Assembly: GCA_903904005.1 (NCBI GenBank)
Contig: CAIVAR010000079.1
Location: 1 to 46,054 of the forward strand
Length of the DNA stretch: 46,054 nt
Direction: 5' to 3'
Origin: an uncultured Anaeromyxobacter sp.
GTDB lineage: Bacteria > Myxococcota > Myxococcia > Myxococcales > Anaeromyxobacteraceae
The position numbers and the translations under genes are program-made. Below, piece by piece: positions 7,762 to 16,322 of this stretch. Every line of letters starts with the position of its first letter. Position 1 is the stretch's first letter. Under the pieces are notes generated by a model, which saw only the letters and a program-made list of their open reading frames with translations, was not told the origin of the DNA and ran no database searches.

Positions 7762-9540
7762 GTGTATCCCCTGGAGGGGTGCCTGGGGAGGTTCGAAGAG
7801 TTCATGACCGGTCCGGGGCCCCGCCGCGTCGCCGGCGCGCTCCTCGTCTGGGGCGTCGTCGCCCTCGTGGTCCTGCGCTTCCACGAGCACATCGCGACCC
7901 GGCTGAACCTCCCGCCCTGGAGCGTCGCGGTGGCGCTCGGGATCGGGTTCCCGGTCTCGGTCGCGCTCGGCTGGCGGTTCGGCGGCAGCCGAGCGCGGTC
8001 GGGCGCGCCCACCCGCAGCGGAACGCCCACGGCCGGAGCGCCCGGGCTCGCGGTGCTGGTCCTGCTCGGGTTCGCCGCGGCGGCGCCCGGACTCGTCTAC
8101 TTCTTCGCCTGGCCCGAGGTCACCCGGGAGCCGGCGCTCCCGGCGGGCGTCCCCTCCGTCGCCGTGCTCCCGTTCACCGACATGAGCCCCAGCAAGGACC
8201 AGGAGTACTTCGCCGACGGTGTGGCCGAGGAGATCCTGAACTCCCTCGCCCAGGTGGAGGGGCTCCGCGTCGCGGGGCGCACCTCCTCCTTCGCCTTCAA
8301 GGGCAAGGGGGAGGACCTCTCGACCATCGCGCGGAAGCTCCGGGTCAAGAGCGTCCTCGAGGGCAGCGTCCGCAAGGAGGGGAACCGGGTCCGGATCACC
8401 GCCCAGCTCGTCAACGCGGCCGAGGGCTACCACCTCTGGTCCCGGACCTTCGAGCGGGACCTCTCGGACGTGTTCGCCGTGCAGGACGACATCGCCCGGG
8501 CCGTTGCCGAGGCCCTCCAGGTCCGTCTCCAGCCCACCTGGGAGACCTCGATCCGCGGACGCCGCACCGCGAGCCCCGACGCCCACGAGCACTACCTGCG
8601 CGCCGTGCTGCTGCTCGGCCGCTACCGGCTGCGCGAGACGATGCAGGCGCAGGCCGAGCTGGGGCAGGCCGTCGAGCTGGATCCGGGCTACGGCCTCGCC
8701 TGGAGCGAGCTCGCCGCGACCTGGGCACTCCTCTCCGACTGGGCGACGCCGGCCGAGCAGCCGGGGCTGCAGCGGAGGGCCATGGAGGCGGCCGACAAGG
8801 GGGTGGAACTGGCGCCGGACCAGGCCGACACCTGGGCGCGGCGGGGCCTGCTCCGGATGCAGGTCGCCTGGGACTGGGGCGGCGCGGTCGGGGACATCGA
8901 CCGGGCGCTCGCGATCAACCCGCGCGACGTCTCGGCCAACGAGGCCCGGTCACGCCTGCTCGCGGTCCGGGGCCAGATCCCGGAGGCCATCGCCATGGCG
9001 AACCGGGTCGTATCCATCGACCCGCTCTCCCTCTCCGGCTGGCTGCGCCTCCACGCCCTGCAGGTGGCGAGAGGGGACCCGGCCCGGGCCCGCGAGGCGC
9101 TGGCGCAGGCGGAGGCGGTGTCGCCGGCCTCCTACCAGGTGATCGTCCTCCGTGCGCGGGCGGAGCTCGACGCGGGCCGGCCGGCGTCGGCCCTGACGCT
9201 GGCACGCCGCCCCGAGGTCCCGGAGGACTCCCGGTTCCTGCTCACGGCGCTCGCGCTCCACGCGCTCGGCCGGGCGGACGACTCGGCGCGGGAACTCGAG
9301 CTTCTCTCCGGGGGCTACGCCGACACGGAGGCCTACCAGATCGCCGAGGCCCACGCCGGCCGTGGGGACGGGGAGCGGGCGTTCGAGTGGCTCGAGCGGG
9401 CGTGGCGGCAGCGCGACGGGGGGCTCGTCGGCGTGCTTCCGTGGGTGAGCCCGGTGAAGTGGAACCCCGCCTTCCGGGGGCTCCACGGCGACCCGCGCTT
9501 CACGGCCCTGCTCGGCAAGCTGAACCTGCCGGCCGACTGA
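7762..9540 (+). CDS. Membrane-anchored TolB-like/TPR protein
   Basis: 592 residues, starting at GTG 7762 with GAGG six bases upstream. Three predicted membrane segments (residues ~23-40, 53-72 and 95-116) are followed by a TolB/FlgO-like domain at ~131-250 (VAVLPFTDMS, 'YFADGVAEEILNSLAQV', 'VLEGSVRKEGNRVRITAQLVNA'). TPR-type repeats run from ~255 to the end. This matches the common bacterial layout in which a cyclase, kinase or winged-helix module is sometimes added at the N-terminus; here no such module is present, only membrane helices. The truncated protein at 1-1809 has a related TolB-like plus TPR layout, so the two are likely paralogues. Function is not established; a periplasmic or membrane scaffold is the most that can be inferred. 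Confidence 0.8.
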   Translation: MYPLEGCLGRFEEFMTGPGPRRVAGALLVWGVVALVVLRFHEHIATRLNLPPWSVAVALGIGFPVSVALGWRFGGSRARSGAPTRSGTPTAGAPGLAVLVLLGFAAAAPGLVYFFAWPEVTREPALPAGVPSVAVLPFTDMSPSKDQEYFADGVAEEILNSLAQVEGLRVAGRTSSFAFKGKGEDLSTIARKLRVKSVLEGSVRKEGNRVRITAQLVNAAEGYHLWSRTFERDLSDVFAVQDDIARAVAEALQVRLQPTWETSIRGRRTASPDAHEHYLRAVLLLGRYRLRETMQAQAELGQAVELDPGYGLAWSELAATWALLSDWATPAEQPGLQRRAMEAADKGVELAPDQADTWARRGLLRMQVAWDWGGAVGDIDRALAINPRDVSANEARSRLLAVRGQIPEAIAMANRVVSIDPLSLSGWLRLHALQVARGDPARAREALAQAEAVSPASYQVIVLRARAELDAGRPASALTLARRPEVPEDSRFLLTALALHALGRADDSARELELLSGGYADTEAYQIAEAHAGRGDGERAFEWLERAWRQRDGGLVGVLPWVSPVKWNPAFRGLHGDPRFTALLGKLNLPAD

Positions 9541-9554
9541 GGGCGGCGCCGGCG

Positions 9555-11249
9555 TCACCTCGCCGGGTAGACCACCTCGCCGCCCACGATCGTCTGCAAC
9601 GGCCGGATCTTGTCGATCGACATCGGGTCCACGGTGAGCAGGTCGTCCGAGAGCACGGTCATGTCGGCGAGCTTTCCCTTCTCGATCGAGCCACGCGTGC
9701 CCTCCTCCTGGATGGATCGGGCCGCCCACAGCGTCCACATGCGCAGGGCGTCGGTCACGGAAAGCGCCTCCTCCGGCTGGAGGACACCCACGTCGCTCCT
9801 GCGGGTCACCGCCGCCTTCATGTGGACGAAGGGGTTGACGGCCTCCAGGTAGGCGCCGGTGGTGTCGCTCGACCCGGCCGGACGCAACCCGGCCTTCACC
9901 ATCGAGCCGTAGCGGAAGGAGGTTCCCGCGCGCTCCTCCCCGAGCAGGTGCTGGGTGGCCCCGCCCAGGAAGAGGAGCCAGGCGGGCTGCGTGATCACGT
10001 GGAGCCCGAGGTCCTTCGTGGCCCGCGACACCTCCGGGGTGGGGCCGACGAACTGGCCGTAGTGCTCGAGCCGCTGGGGCGTTCGCTGGCCGCCCTCCTT
10101 CGCCACGGTGCCCAGCGCGCGAACCGCGATCTCGGAGGAGGCGTCGCACGACGCGTGAAGCGCCACGGCGAGCCCCGCGGCCCGGGCCCTGCGCGCGAAG
10201 TCGGTGGCCTGGGCCTGGGTCGTCACCAGGAGTCCGCGCCCGCCGTCGGGCACGCCGGTCGGGTCGGCGTAGGGTGCGGTGCAGTAGCCGGATCCGGCAT
10301 CCACCTCGCCGTCGATCCAGAGCTTGATGCCGGTGGTCTTGAAGCGATCGCGCGGCGCGCCCCTGGGGATGGCGAGCACGCCCAGGTCGGCGGGCATGCC
10401 GACACCGTTCGGCTCCGCGAAGACGAAGTGGGAGTAGCGGATGGAGGGGAGGGTGCCCGAGCCGGCCACCGCGCGAAGCGCCGCGGCCTCGTCGAGCGCC
10501 AGCATCCCGTTCAGGGTGGTGAAGCCGTGGGCGTTCCACAGCGCCGGGATGTCCTTCGCGAACCAGGCCTGGAACGTCGCGCCATCGGGCGCGAATGGCA
10601 CGTTTCCCTCTCCCTCGAAGATCTGGCCGGTGGGCTCGCCACCCGCGTCCACCTCCACGCGGCCGCCCCTGGGAAGCGTCAGGTGCCCCTTCGAGATCCC
10701 GAGCGCCGCGAGGCCGCGGGAGTTGACCACCTCGGCGTGGGTGCCGTTCCAGAACCACACCGGGTTGTCGGGGGCGGCGCCATCGAGCTCGGCCCTCGTG
10801 GGCAGCCGCTTCTCGGCGAACTTGGTCTGCGAGGCGGAGGCGCCCACCGCGACCACCCACGCCCCCTTCTGCGTGACCTTGGCCTGGGCCGAGACGTTCT
10901 CGAGGAGCCGGGCCACGGAGGGCACGCCCGGCGCCCGCCCGTCGACCGACCGGGTGAAGAACACCGTCGTGACCGGGTGGCAGTGGGCGTCGATGAGGCC
11001 GGGGACGACCGTCCTTCCACCCAGGTCGACGACCTTCGTGCCCTTCCCCGCGAGCGCGCGGATGGCCTTCGTCGAACCCACGGCGACGAAGCGCCCGTCC
11101 TTCACGGCCACCGCCGACGCGATGGTCCCCTTTGCATCGAGCGTGACGATCTTCCCGTCGAGGAAGACCACGTCGGGGGGAGCCTTCGTCGCGCCGCGCG
11201 CGGGGAGGCAGGCCAGGAGCATCGGGATCACGAGCAGGAGTCGACGCAT
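9555..11249 (-). CDS. Exported amidohydrolase (YtcJ-like, Amidohydro_3)
   Basis: 564 residues if translation starts at the ATG at 11249, which begins a signal peptide ('RRLLLVIPMLLACLPARGA'). Cys14 after Leu-Leu-Ala could be a lipobox, so a lipoprotein is possible. No good ribosome site is visible; in-frame ATGs at 11291 and 11336 are alternatives. The metal motif HxH is His89-Cys-His91 ('GLIDAHCHP'). Other family blocks are present: 'LWIDGEVDAGSGY', 'VALHASCD', 'RLEHYGQF' and 'AGSSDTTGAYLEAVNPF'. The ending 'IVGGEVVYPAR' is the usual C-terminal strand. The family hydrolyses C-N bonds in varied amides and cyclic substrates; the actual substrate is unknown. It diverges from the liv operon across a region holding a perfect palindrome. 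Confidence 0.88.
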   Translation of the reverse strand: MRRLLLVIPMLLACLPARGATKAPPDVVFLDGKIVTLDAKGTIASAVAVKDGRFVAVGSTKAIRALAGKGTKVVDLGGRTVVPGLIDAHCHPVTTVFFTRSVDGRAPGVPSVARLLENVSAQAKVTQKGAWVVAVGASASQTKFAEKRLPTRAELDGAAPDNPVWFWNGTHAEVVNSRGLAALGISKGHLTLPRGGRVEVDAGGEPTGQIFEGEGNVPFAPDGATFQAWFAKDIPALWNAHGFTTLNGMLALDEAAALRAVAGSGTLPSIRYSHFVFAEPNGVGMPADLGVLAIPRGAPRDRFKTTGIKLWIDGEVDAGSGYCTAPYADPTGVPDGGRGLLVTTQAQATDFARRARAAGLAVALHASCDASSEIAVRALGTVAKEGGQRTPQRLEHYGQFVGPTPEVSRATKDLGLHVITQPAWLLFLGGATQHLLGEERAGTSFRYGSMVKAGLRPAGSSDTTGAYLEAVNPFVHMKAAVTRRSDVGVLQPEEALSVTDALRMWTLWAARSIQEEGTRGSIEKGKLADMTVLSDDLLTVDPMSIDKIRPLQTIVGGEVVYPAR

Positions 11250-11307
11250 CCGACGAGCGTGGATCACTTCGGGCAGGCTCCGGGCGGCCATTTGGGAGTC
11301 CACATGG

Positions 11308-11324
11308 TTGACGCGACGCGTCAA
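11308..11324. promoter_or_regulatory. 17-base perfect palindrome, probable operator
   Basis: TTGACGCG-A-CGCGTCAA is a perfect 8-base inverted repeat around one central base, in the 183-base gap between the divergent amidohydrolase and liv binding-protein genes. Each arm contains TTGACG, five of six bases of a sigma-70 -35 box, so a dimeric regulator here could cover promoters in both directions. No clear -10 box was found for either side. Confidence 0.5.
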
Positions 11325-11432
11325 TGATGCCTTCATCCCGCTTACCCACGCCGTGTTAGGTTTCGTGGCCGTCCGTTCACCCTGCGCCGGAACCCCACCC
11401 CGGCGCGCCCACCAAGAAAAGGGGAAGAAACG

Positions 11433-12656
11433 ATGAAGGCATTCCTCGCAGCGCTCCTCTGCGCCCTCGCCGTGCCGGCCCTCGCGGCGGACACCGTCAA
11501 GATCGCCCTCACCGGCCCGTACTCGGGCGGTTCAGCCCCCATGGGCACCTCGACCCGCGACGGGTCGAAGCTCGCCATCGCCGAGATCAACGCCGCCGGC
11601 GGCATCCAGATCGGCGACAAGAAGATGAAGATCGAGATCATCGAGCGCGACGACGAGGCCAAGAACGAGCGCGGCGCCCTCATCGCGCAGGAACTGGCCT
11701 CGATGGCCGACCTCTCCGGCGTCATCGGCTCGGTGAACACCGGCGTCGTCATGGCCGGCGACAAGCACCTCCAGGAGAAGGGCATCACCAAGATCATCTG
11801 CCCCGCCGCCGGGTCGGCCTCGATGACCCAGTGGGCCAAGCCCGATGGCCCGACGGAGCTCTCCATCTTCCGTTTCGCCGCCCACGACGGCATCCAGGCC
11901 GCCATGGTGGTCGAGGAGGCCCTGCGGCTCGGCTTCAAGAAGGTCGCCATCTTCTACGACTCCACCAACTACGGCGTTTCCGGCCGCGACGACCTCCTGA
12001 ACCAGATCAAGAAGCAGGGGGACAAGCTCGAGGTGGTGGCCAGCGAGAAGTGGAACATCGGCGACAAGGACATGACCGCCCAGCTGCTCAAGGCCAAGGC
12101 CGCCGGCGCCCAGGCCGTCCTCATCTGGGGCATCGGGCCCGAGCTCGCCGCCATCGCCAACGGCAAGGCCAAGGTCGGCTACAACGTGCCGCTCATCGGC
12201 GGCTGGACCCTCTCGATGTCCAACTACATCGACAACGCCGGCGCGAACGGCAACGGCGCGCTCATGCCCCAGACCTTCATCGAGGAGAAGGGCATCTCGC
12301 CGAAGATCGACAAGTTCATCAACGACTACCACGCCTCCTACAAGGTCGAGCGCATCCCCTCGCCGGTCTCGGCCGCCCAGGGATACGACGCGGTCCTGAT
12401 CTTCGTCGAGGCGATCAAGCAGGCCCAGAGCACCGACTCCCGGAAGATCAAGGCCGCGCTCGAGGATCTGAAGACGCCGGTCAAGGGCGTCATCGCCACC
12501 TGGACGAAGCCCTACACCAAGTGGGACCGGAGCAACGTCGAGACGCACGAGGCCTTCCGCCGCGCCCAGACCGTCATGGGCAAGGTGCAGGACGGCCGCG
12601 TGACCTTCTCGAACCCGGCCGACCGCGACCGGCTGAAGGCCCAGGCCGCCAAGTAG
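11433..12656 (+). CDS. livJ: Branched-chain amino-acid ABC transporter, periplasmic binding protein
   Basis: 407 residues. The ATG at 11433 follows a purine-rich ribosome site (GGGGAAG) and starts a classical signal peptide ending 'ALAVPALA' before Ala19. The mature protein is a type-1 periplasmic-binding fold: 'KIALTGPYSG' opens domain I, and 'NTGVVMAGDKHLQEKGI' and 'ICPAAGSASMTQWA' match the LivJ/AmiC family. It is the first gene of livJ-livH-livMG-livF and should deliver leucine/isoleucine/valine or a related amide to the permease. A strong hairpin sits just after the stop codon, before livH. Substrate specificity within the family cannot be told from sequence by eye. Confidence 0.93.
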   Translation: MKAFLAALLCALAVPALAADTVKIALTGPYSGGSAPMGTSTRDGSKLAIAEINAAGGIQIGDKKMKIEIIERDDEAKNERGALIAQELASMADLSGVIGSVNTGVVMAGDKHLQEKGITKIICPAAGSASMTQWAKPDGPTELSIFRFAAHDGIQAAMVVEEALRLGFKKVAIFYDSTNYGVSGRDDLLNQIKKQGDKLEVVASEKWNIGDKDMTAQLLKAKAAGAQAVLIWGIGPELAAIANGKAKVGYNVPLIGGWTLSMSNYIDNAGANGNGALMPQTFIEEKGISPKIDKFINDYHASYKVERIPSPVSAAQGYDAVLIFVEAIKQAQSTDSRKIKAALEDLKTPVKGVIATWTKPYTKWDRSNVETHEAFRRAQTVMGKVQDGRVTFSNPADRDRLKAQAAK

Positions 12657-12668
12657 CCAAAGCCGCCC

Positions 12669-12695
12669 GGGGGAGGAGGGCACGCCTCCTCCCCC
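12669..12695 (+). terminator. livJ-livH intercistronic hairpin
   Basis: An 11-base-pair perfect stem, GGGGGAGGAGG (12669-12679) with CCTCCTCCCCC (12685-12695), closes a five-base loop. No T-tract follows, so it is more likely a partial terminator or an mRNA-stabilising structure than a full stop. Such a hairpin would keep binding-protein output above permease output. Confidence 0.55.
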
Positions 12696-12723
12696 CCTTC
12701 CCGCATCCTCACGCGAGCATCCC

Positions 12724-13602
12724 TTGCCCGAATCGATCATCGCCCAGATGGCCGTGAGCGGCGCGCTCATGGGGCTCGTGTACGCCCTCATCGCGTACGG
12801 CTTCCAGCTCACCTTCGCCACCAGCAAGAGCCTCAACTTCGGGCAGGGCGAGCTGGTGATGGTCTCGGCCTTCTTCAGCCTGACCTTGCTCACGCTGGGG
12901 CTCCCGTACCTCCTCGTGGTCCCGGCCGGCCTCCTCTTCGGCGCGGCGGTCGGGATGGCCGTGGAGCGCACCGGCGTCCGGCTCGCGCTGGAGCAGCGGA
13001 GCGAGGGCTGGATCCTCCTCACCATCATCATCGGCCTCTTCCTCTTCTCCTTCGCCGAGAACATCTGGGGGCGCGACGACCGTCCCTTTCCCACGCCCAT
13101 CCCCTCCACCCCGTTCCACGTCTTCGGCGTGGACGTCACCCCGCTCGAGATCTCGGTGCTGGTGGGCGTGCTGGCGGTGATGGGGATGATCGAGCTCTTC
13201 AAGCGGCAGACGCTGCTCGGCAAGGCGGTCGAGGCGGTGGCCGCCGACCGCGACGCGGCCGAGCTGATGGGGATCTCGGCCACGCGGACCGTCGTGCTGT
13301 CCTACGCGCTGTCCGGCGGCGTCGCGGCGCTGGCCGGCATCCTGGTGTCCCCCATCACCACGGTGGGGCCGACCATGGCGTCGGCGCTCGTGCTCAAGGC
13401 CTTCTCGGTGGCGGTCGTGGCCGGGCTCGAGTCGGGGTTCGGCGTGGTGGTGATCGGCCTCTTCCTCGGCGCCCTCGAGAGCCTGGCCTCCTTCTACCTG
13501 GGGAGCGGCTGGCGCGAGGCCCCCGGGCTCATCCTCCTCATCCTGGCGCTCGCCGTCCGCCCCACCGGCGTGTTCGGCAAGGCCGTCATCCGGAAGGTCT
13601 AG
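12724..13602 (+). CDS. livH: Branched-chain amino-acid ABC transporter permease LivH
   Basis: 292 residues, almost entirely hydrophobic, with about eight membrane helices. The likely start is TTG at 12724 (weak GCGAG upstream); an ATG at 12748 is a possible alternative. The N-terminal segment 'GLVYALIAYGFQLTFATSKSLNFGQGEL' is the LivH hallmark. The cytoplasmic loop with 'LGKAVEAVAADRDAAELMGI' is the EAA-like coupling loop that contacts the ATPase. It pairs with the LivM half of the next gene, 12 bases downstream. It has the usual LivH length. Confidence 0.93.
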   Translation: MPESIIAQMAVSGALMGLVYALIAYGFQLTFATSKSLNFGQGELVMVSAFFSLTLLTLGLPYLLVVPAGLLFGAAVGMAVERTGVRLALEQRSEGWILLTIIIGLFLFSFAENIWGRDDRPFPTPIPSTPFHVFGVDVTPLEISVLVGVLAVMGMIELFKRQTLLGKAVEAVAADRDAAELMGISATRTVVLSYALSGGVAALAGILVSPITTVGPTMASALVLKAFSVAVVAGLESGFGVVVIGLFLGALESLASFYLGSGWREAPGLILLILALAVRPTGVFGKAVIRKV

Positions 13603-13614
13603 GGAGGCCGAACC

Positions 13615-15582
13615 GTGCTCAAGCGCCTCCTCCTCGTCCGCGGCTCCGAGCTCGTGATGTTCGCGTTGCTCGCGATCATCCCGCTCTTCGTGCAGTCCGG
13701 CTACGCGCTCGGCCTCCTCACGCTCCTCGCCATCTACGGCATCCTCCTCATCGGCCTCGACGTGACGGTGGGCTACCTGGGGCAGGTGAACCTGGCCCAG
13801 GCCGCCTTCCTCGGCATCGGCGCCTACGCGGCCGGCATCGGCGTCACCCGGTATGGCATCGGCATCTTCACGGCGGTGCTGGTGGCGGCGGCGATCTGCA
13901 CGCTGCTGGGCGCGCTGCTGGCCCTGCCGGCGCTGCGGCTCGACGGGCCGCAGTTCGCGCTGGCCACGCTCTCCTTCACGGCGCTCACCACCATCGTCCT
14001 GAACGAGCTCGAGCCCCTCACCATGGGTGCGCAGGGGCTGTCGCTCTCCCGGCCGCCGCTCCTGGGGCGAACGCTCACCTCGCGCGACTTCTACTGGCTG
14101 TGCATGGGCTTCCTGGCGCTGGTCTGGATGGGCATGCGCAACCTGCTCTCCTCGCAGTGGGGGCGCGCCTTCGAGGCGCTGCGCGACAGCCCCATCGCCA
14201 CCGACGCCATGGGGGTGGGGGCCTACCGGCACAAGGTGGCCGGGTTCGCCCTGGGGTCGGCGCTGGGCGGGGTGGCCGGGGCGCTCTACGCCTTCAACTT
14301 CCAGTACCTGCAGCCCCACGCCTTCGTCTACGAGCTCACCGTCATCCTGCTCCTCGGGGTGGTGCTGGGCGGGCGCAAGAGCCTCTGGGGCGCCTTCGTG
14401 GGGGCGTCGCTGGTGGCGCTCCTGCCCAACCTGCTCTCCAGCAAGACCCTCTTCCAGGCCTTCTCCGCCGCCGGGTTCGCCATGGCGCTGTTCGCCGGGG
14501 TCCGCGGCCTCTCGCAGAAGTCCCTGAAGCCCTTCCAGGCCATCTCCCCCATCGTCGCCACCGCCACGCTCCTCGTCGGCAGCATGGTCGTCAAGAACAC
14601 CGAGGACTGGCGCAAGGCCATCTTCGCGCTGATGCTCTTCTCGGTGGTGGTGGGGCTGCCCGAGGGGCTCATGGGGTTCGCCACGGGTTTCCTGGCGCGC
14701 CTCTTCCGCGTCGATCCGCCGCCGCTGCCGCCCCCGGCCCCGCTCGACGAGGTGCTTCCCAGCCGCCCCGCCGACGGCGAGGTCCTCCTCGAGATCCGCG
14801 ACCTGAAGCGCTGGTTCGGCGGGGTGAAGGCGGTCGACGGGGTCACGCTGCGCGTCCGCTCCGGCCACATCCACGGGCTCATCGGGCCGAACGGCTCCGG
14901 CAAGAGCACGGTGGTGAACGTGGTGTCCGGCCTCTACACCCCCACCGAGGGGACGATGCTGCTCCGCGGGGAGCCGCTGCCGATCGGGAGCCTTTTCCGG
15001 GCGGCGCGGGCCGGCGTGGCGCGGACCTTCCAGAACCTCCAGCTCTTCACCGGCATGACCGCCCTCGAGAACGTGATGGTGGCGCTGCGGGGCGTCTACC
15101 GGGTGCCGCTGCCGCTCGTCCTGCTCGGGTTCGGCCGGGGCGAGGAGCGGAGGGCGCAGGCCGAGGCCCTCGCCCTGCTCGCCTTCGTGGGGCTCGAGGG
15201 GCAGGCCCGCGCTCCGGCCAAGGACCTCACCTACGGCGCCCAGCGCTTCCTGGAGATGGCGCGCGCGCTGGCCCGGCGCCCCGAGGTGCTCATCCTCGAC
15301 GAGCCTGCGGCCGGCCTCGCCCATCCCGACGTGGTGAAGCAGGTGGAGATCATCCGGCGGATCCGGCAGCGGGGGATCACCGTGGTCCTCATCGAGCACC
15401 ACATGGACGTGGTCACCGAGCTCTGCGACGTGGTCACCGCGCTCGACGGCGGGAAGATGATCGCCGAGGGCACGCCTGCGGAGGTGAAGCGCCACCCCAA
15501 GGTGATCGAGGCCTACCTGGGATCCGAGGCGCCGGGCGACGCCGACACCCACCCGCTCGCTCCAGAGCCGGCTGGCGGCTGA
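13615..15582 (+). CDS. livM-livG: Fused LivM permease - LivG ATPase
   Basis: 655 residues, starting at GTG 13615 with AGGGAGG six bases upstream. Residues ~1-310 are LivM ('LDVTVGYLGQVNLAQAAFLGIGAYAAG', 'EALRDSPIATDAMGV'). Extra hydrophobic helices at ~310-360 and a proline-rich linker at ~364-383 lead into LivG. The ATPase has Walker A GPNGSGKS at 424-431, a Q-loop in 'ARTFQNLQLF', signature LTYGAQ (usual LivG is LSYGQQ), Walker B LILDEP with Asp562-Glu563, and the H-loop in 'LIEHHMD'. One polypeptide thus carries a membrane half and a nucleotide-binding half, giving a fixed 1:1 ratio. LivM-LivG fusions occur in other bacteria, so the fusion is natural rather than a sequencing error; the reading frame is continuous. 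Confidence 0.93.
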   Translation: MLKRLLLVRGSELVMFALLAIIPLFVQSGYALGLLTLLAIYGILLIGLDVTVGYLGQVNLAQAAFLGIGAYAAGIGVTRYGIGIFTAVLVAAAICTLLGALLALPALRLDGPQFALATLSFTALTTIVLNELEPLTMGAQGLSLSRPPLLGRTLTSRDFYWLCMGFLALVWMGMRNLLSSQWGRAFEALRDSPIATDAMGVGAYRHKVAGFALGSALGGVAGALYAFNFQYLQPHAFVYELTVILLLGVVLGGRKSLWGAFVGASLVALLPNLLSSKTLFQAFSAAGFAMALFAGVRGLSQKSLKPFQAISPIVATATLLVGSMVVKNTEDWRKAIFALMLFSVVVGLPEGLMGFATGFLARLFRVDPPPLPPPAPLDEVLPSRPADGEVLLEIRDLKRWFGGVKAVDGVTLRVRSGHIHGLIGPNGSGKSTVVNVVSGLYTPTEGTMLLRGEPLPIGSLFRAARAGVARTFQNLQLFTGMTALENVMVALRGVYRVPLPLVLLGFGRGEERRAQAEALALLAFVGLEGQARAPAKDLTYGAQRFLEMARALARRPEVLILDEPAAGLAHPDVVKQVEIIRRIRQRGITVVLIEHHMDVVTELCDVVTALDGGKMIAEGTPAEVKRHPKVIEAYLGSEAPGDADTHPLAPEPAGG

Positions 15583-15595
15583 CGAGGACACGCGC

Positions 15596-16312
15596 ATGCT
15601 CGTGGTGAAGAGCCTTCACGCGGGATACGGCCTCAGCGAGGTCCTGGTCGGGACCTCGCTCGAGGTGAAGGCCGGCACGGTGGTGGCCCTCATCGGCGCC
15701 AACGGGGCCGGGAAGACCACCACCATGCGGGCCATCTCCGGCCTGCTGCGCCCCTCCAAGGGCGAGGTGATCCTGGACGGCACCCCGGTGCAGGGGCTCG
15801 AGGCCTCGCGCATCGCGCAGATGGGGCTCGCCCACTCCCCGGAGGGACGGAAGGTGTTCGGGCCGCTCTCCACCGAGGACAACCTGCTCCTCGGCGCCTA
15901 CCGCCGGCTGCCCCACCTGGTCGGCTTCCACGCCAAGGCCGCCCCCGACCTGGAGCGGGTCTACGACCTGTTCCCGCGGCTGAAGGAGCGGCGGTCGCAG
16001 CAGGCCGGCACGCTCTCCGGCGGCGAGCAGCAGATGCTCGCCATCGGCCGGGCCCTCATGGCCCAGCCCAAGGTCATGCTCCTCGACGAACCGTCGATGG
16101 GGCTCGCGCCGGTCATCGTGCAGGAGGTCTTCCGCACCATCGCCCGGCTCAAGGCCGAGGGAATGACCATGCTCCTCGTCGAGCAGTTCGCGCGCGCCGC
16201 GCTCGACGTGGCCGACTACGCCTACGTCATGGAGCGGGGCCGGATCGCCATCGAGGGCACCCCCGCCGAGCTGCGGCGGGACGAGCGTGTGGTGACGGCG
16301 TACCTGGGATAG
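15596..16312 (+). CDS. livF: Branched-chain amino-acid ABC transporter ATPase LivF
   Basis: 238 residues, the normal LivF length. The ATG at 15596 follows GAGGA by seven bases and lies 13 bases after the livMG stop. Walker A GANGAGKT spans 34-41, the signature is 'LSGGEQQMLAIGRAL', and Walker B is 'VMLLDEPSMGLAP'. The arrangement 'LVEQFARAALDVADYAYVMERGRI' is LivF-specific. It forms a heterodimer with the LivG half of the preceding fusion and completes the transporter. It is the last gene of the operon; no terminator is evident before the M13 peptidase gene 10 bases on, so read-through is likely. Confidence 0.95.
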   Translation: MLVVKSLHAGYGLSEVLVGTSLEVKAGTVVALIGANGAGKTTTMRAISGLLRPSKGEVILDGTPVQGLEASRIAQMGLAHSPEGRKVFGPLSTEDNLLLGAYRRLPHLVGFHAKAAPDLERVYDLFPRLKERRSQQAGTLSGGEQQMLAIGRALMAQPKVMLLDEPSMGLAPVIVQEVFRTIARLKAEGMTMLLVEQFARAALDVADYAYVMERGRIAIEGTPAELRRDERVVTAYLG

Positions 16313-16322
16313 AACACCGGGC

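Noticed and set aside
7230-11327. A 1,365-codon open frame on the plus strand through the PilZ, TolB/TPR and amidohydrolase genes
   Set aside because: It runs antisense or out of frame to three well-supported genes and has the Arg/Gly/Pro composition of shadow translation.
12709-15597. A 962-codon minus-strand open frame opposite livH-livMG
   Set aside because: His/Glu/Arg-rich translation without domains, and it lies over intact transporter genes.
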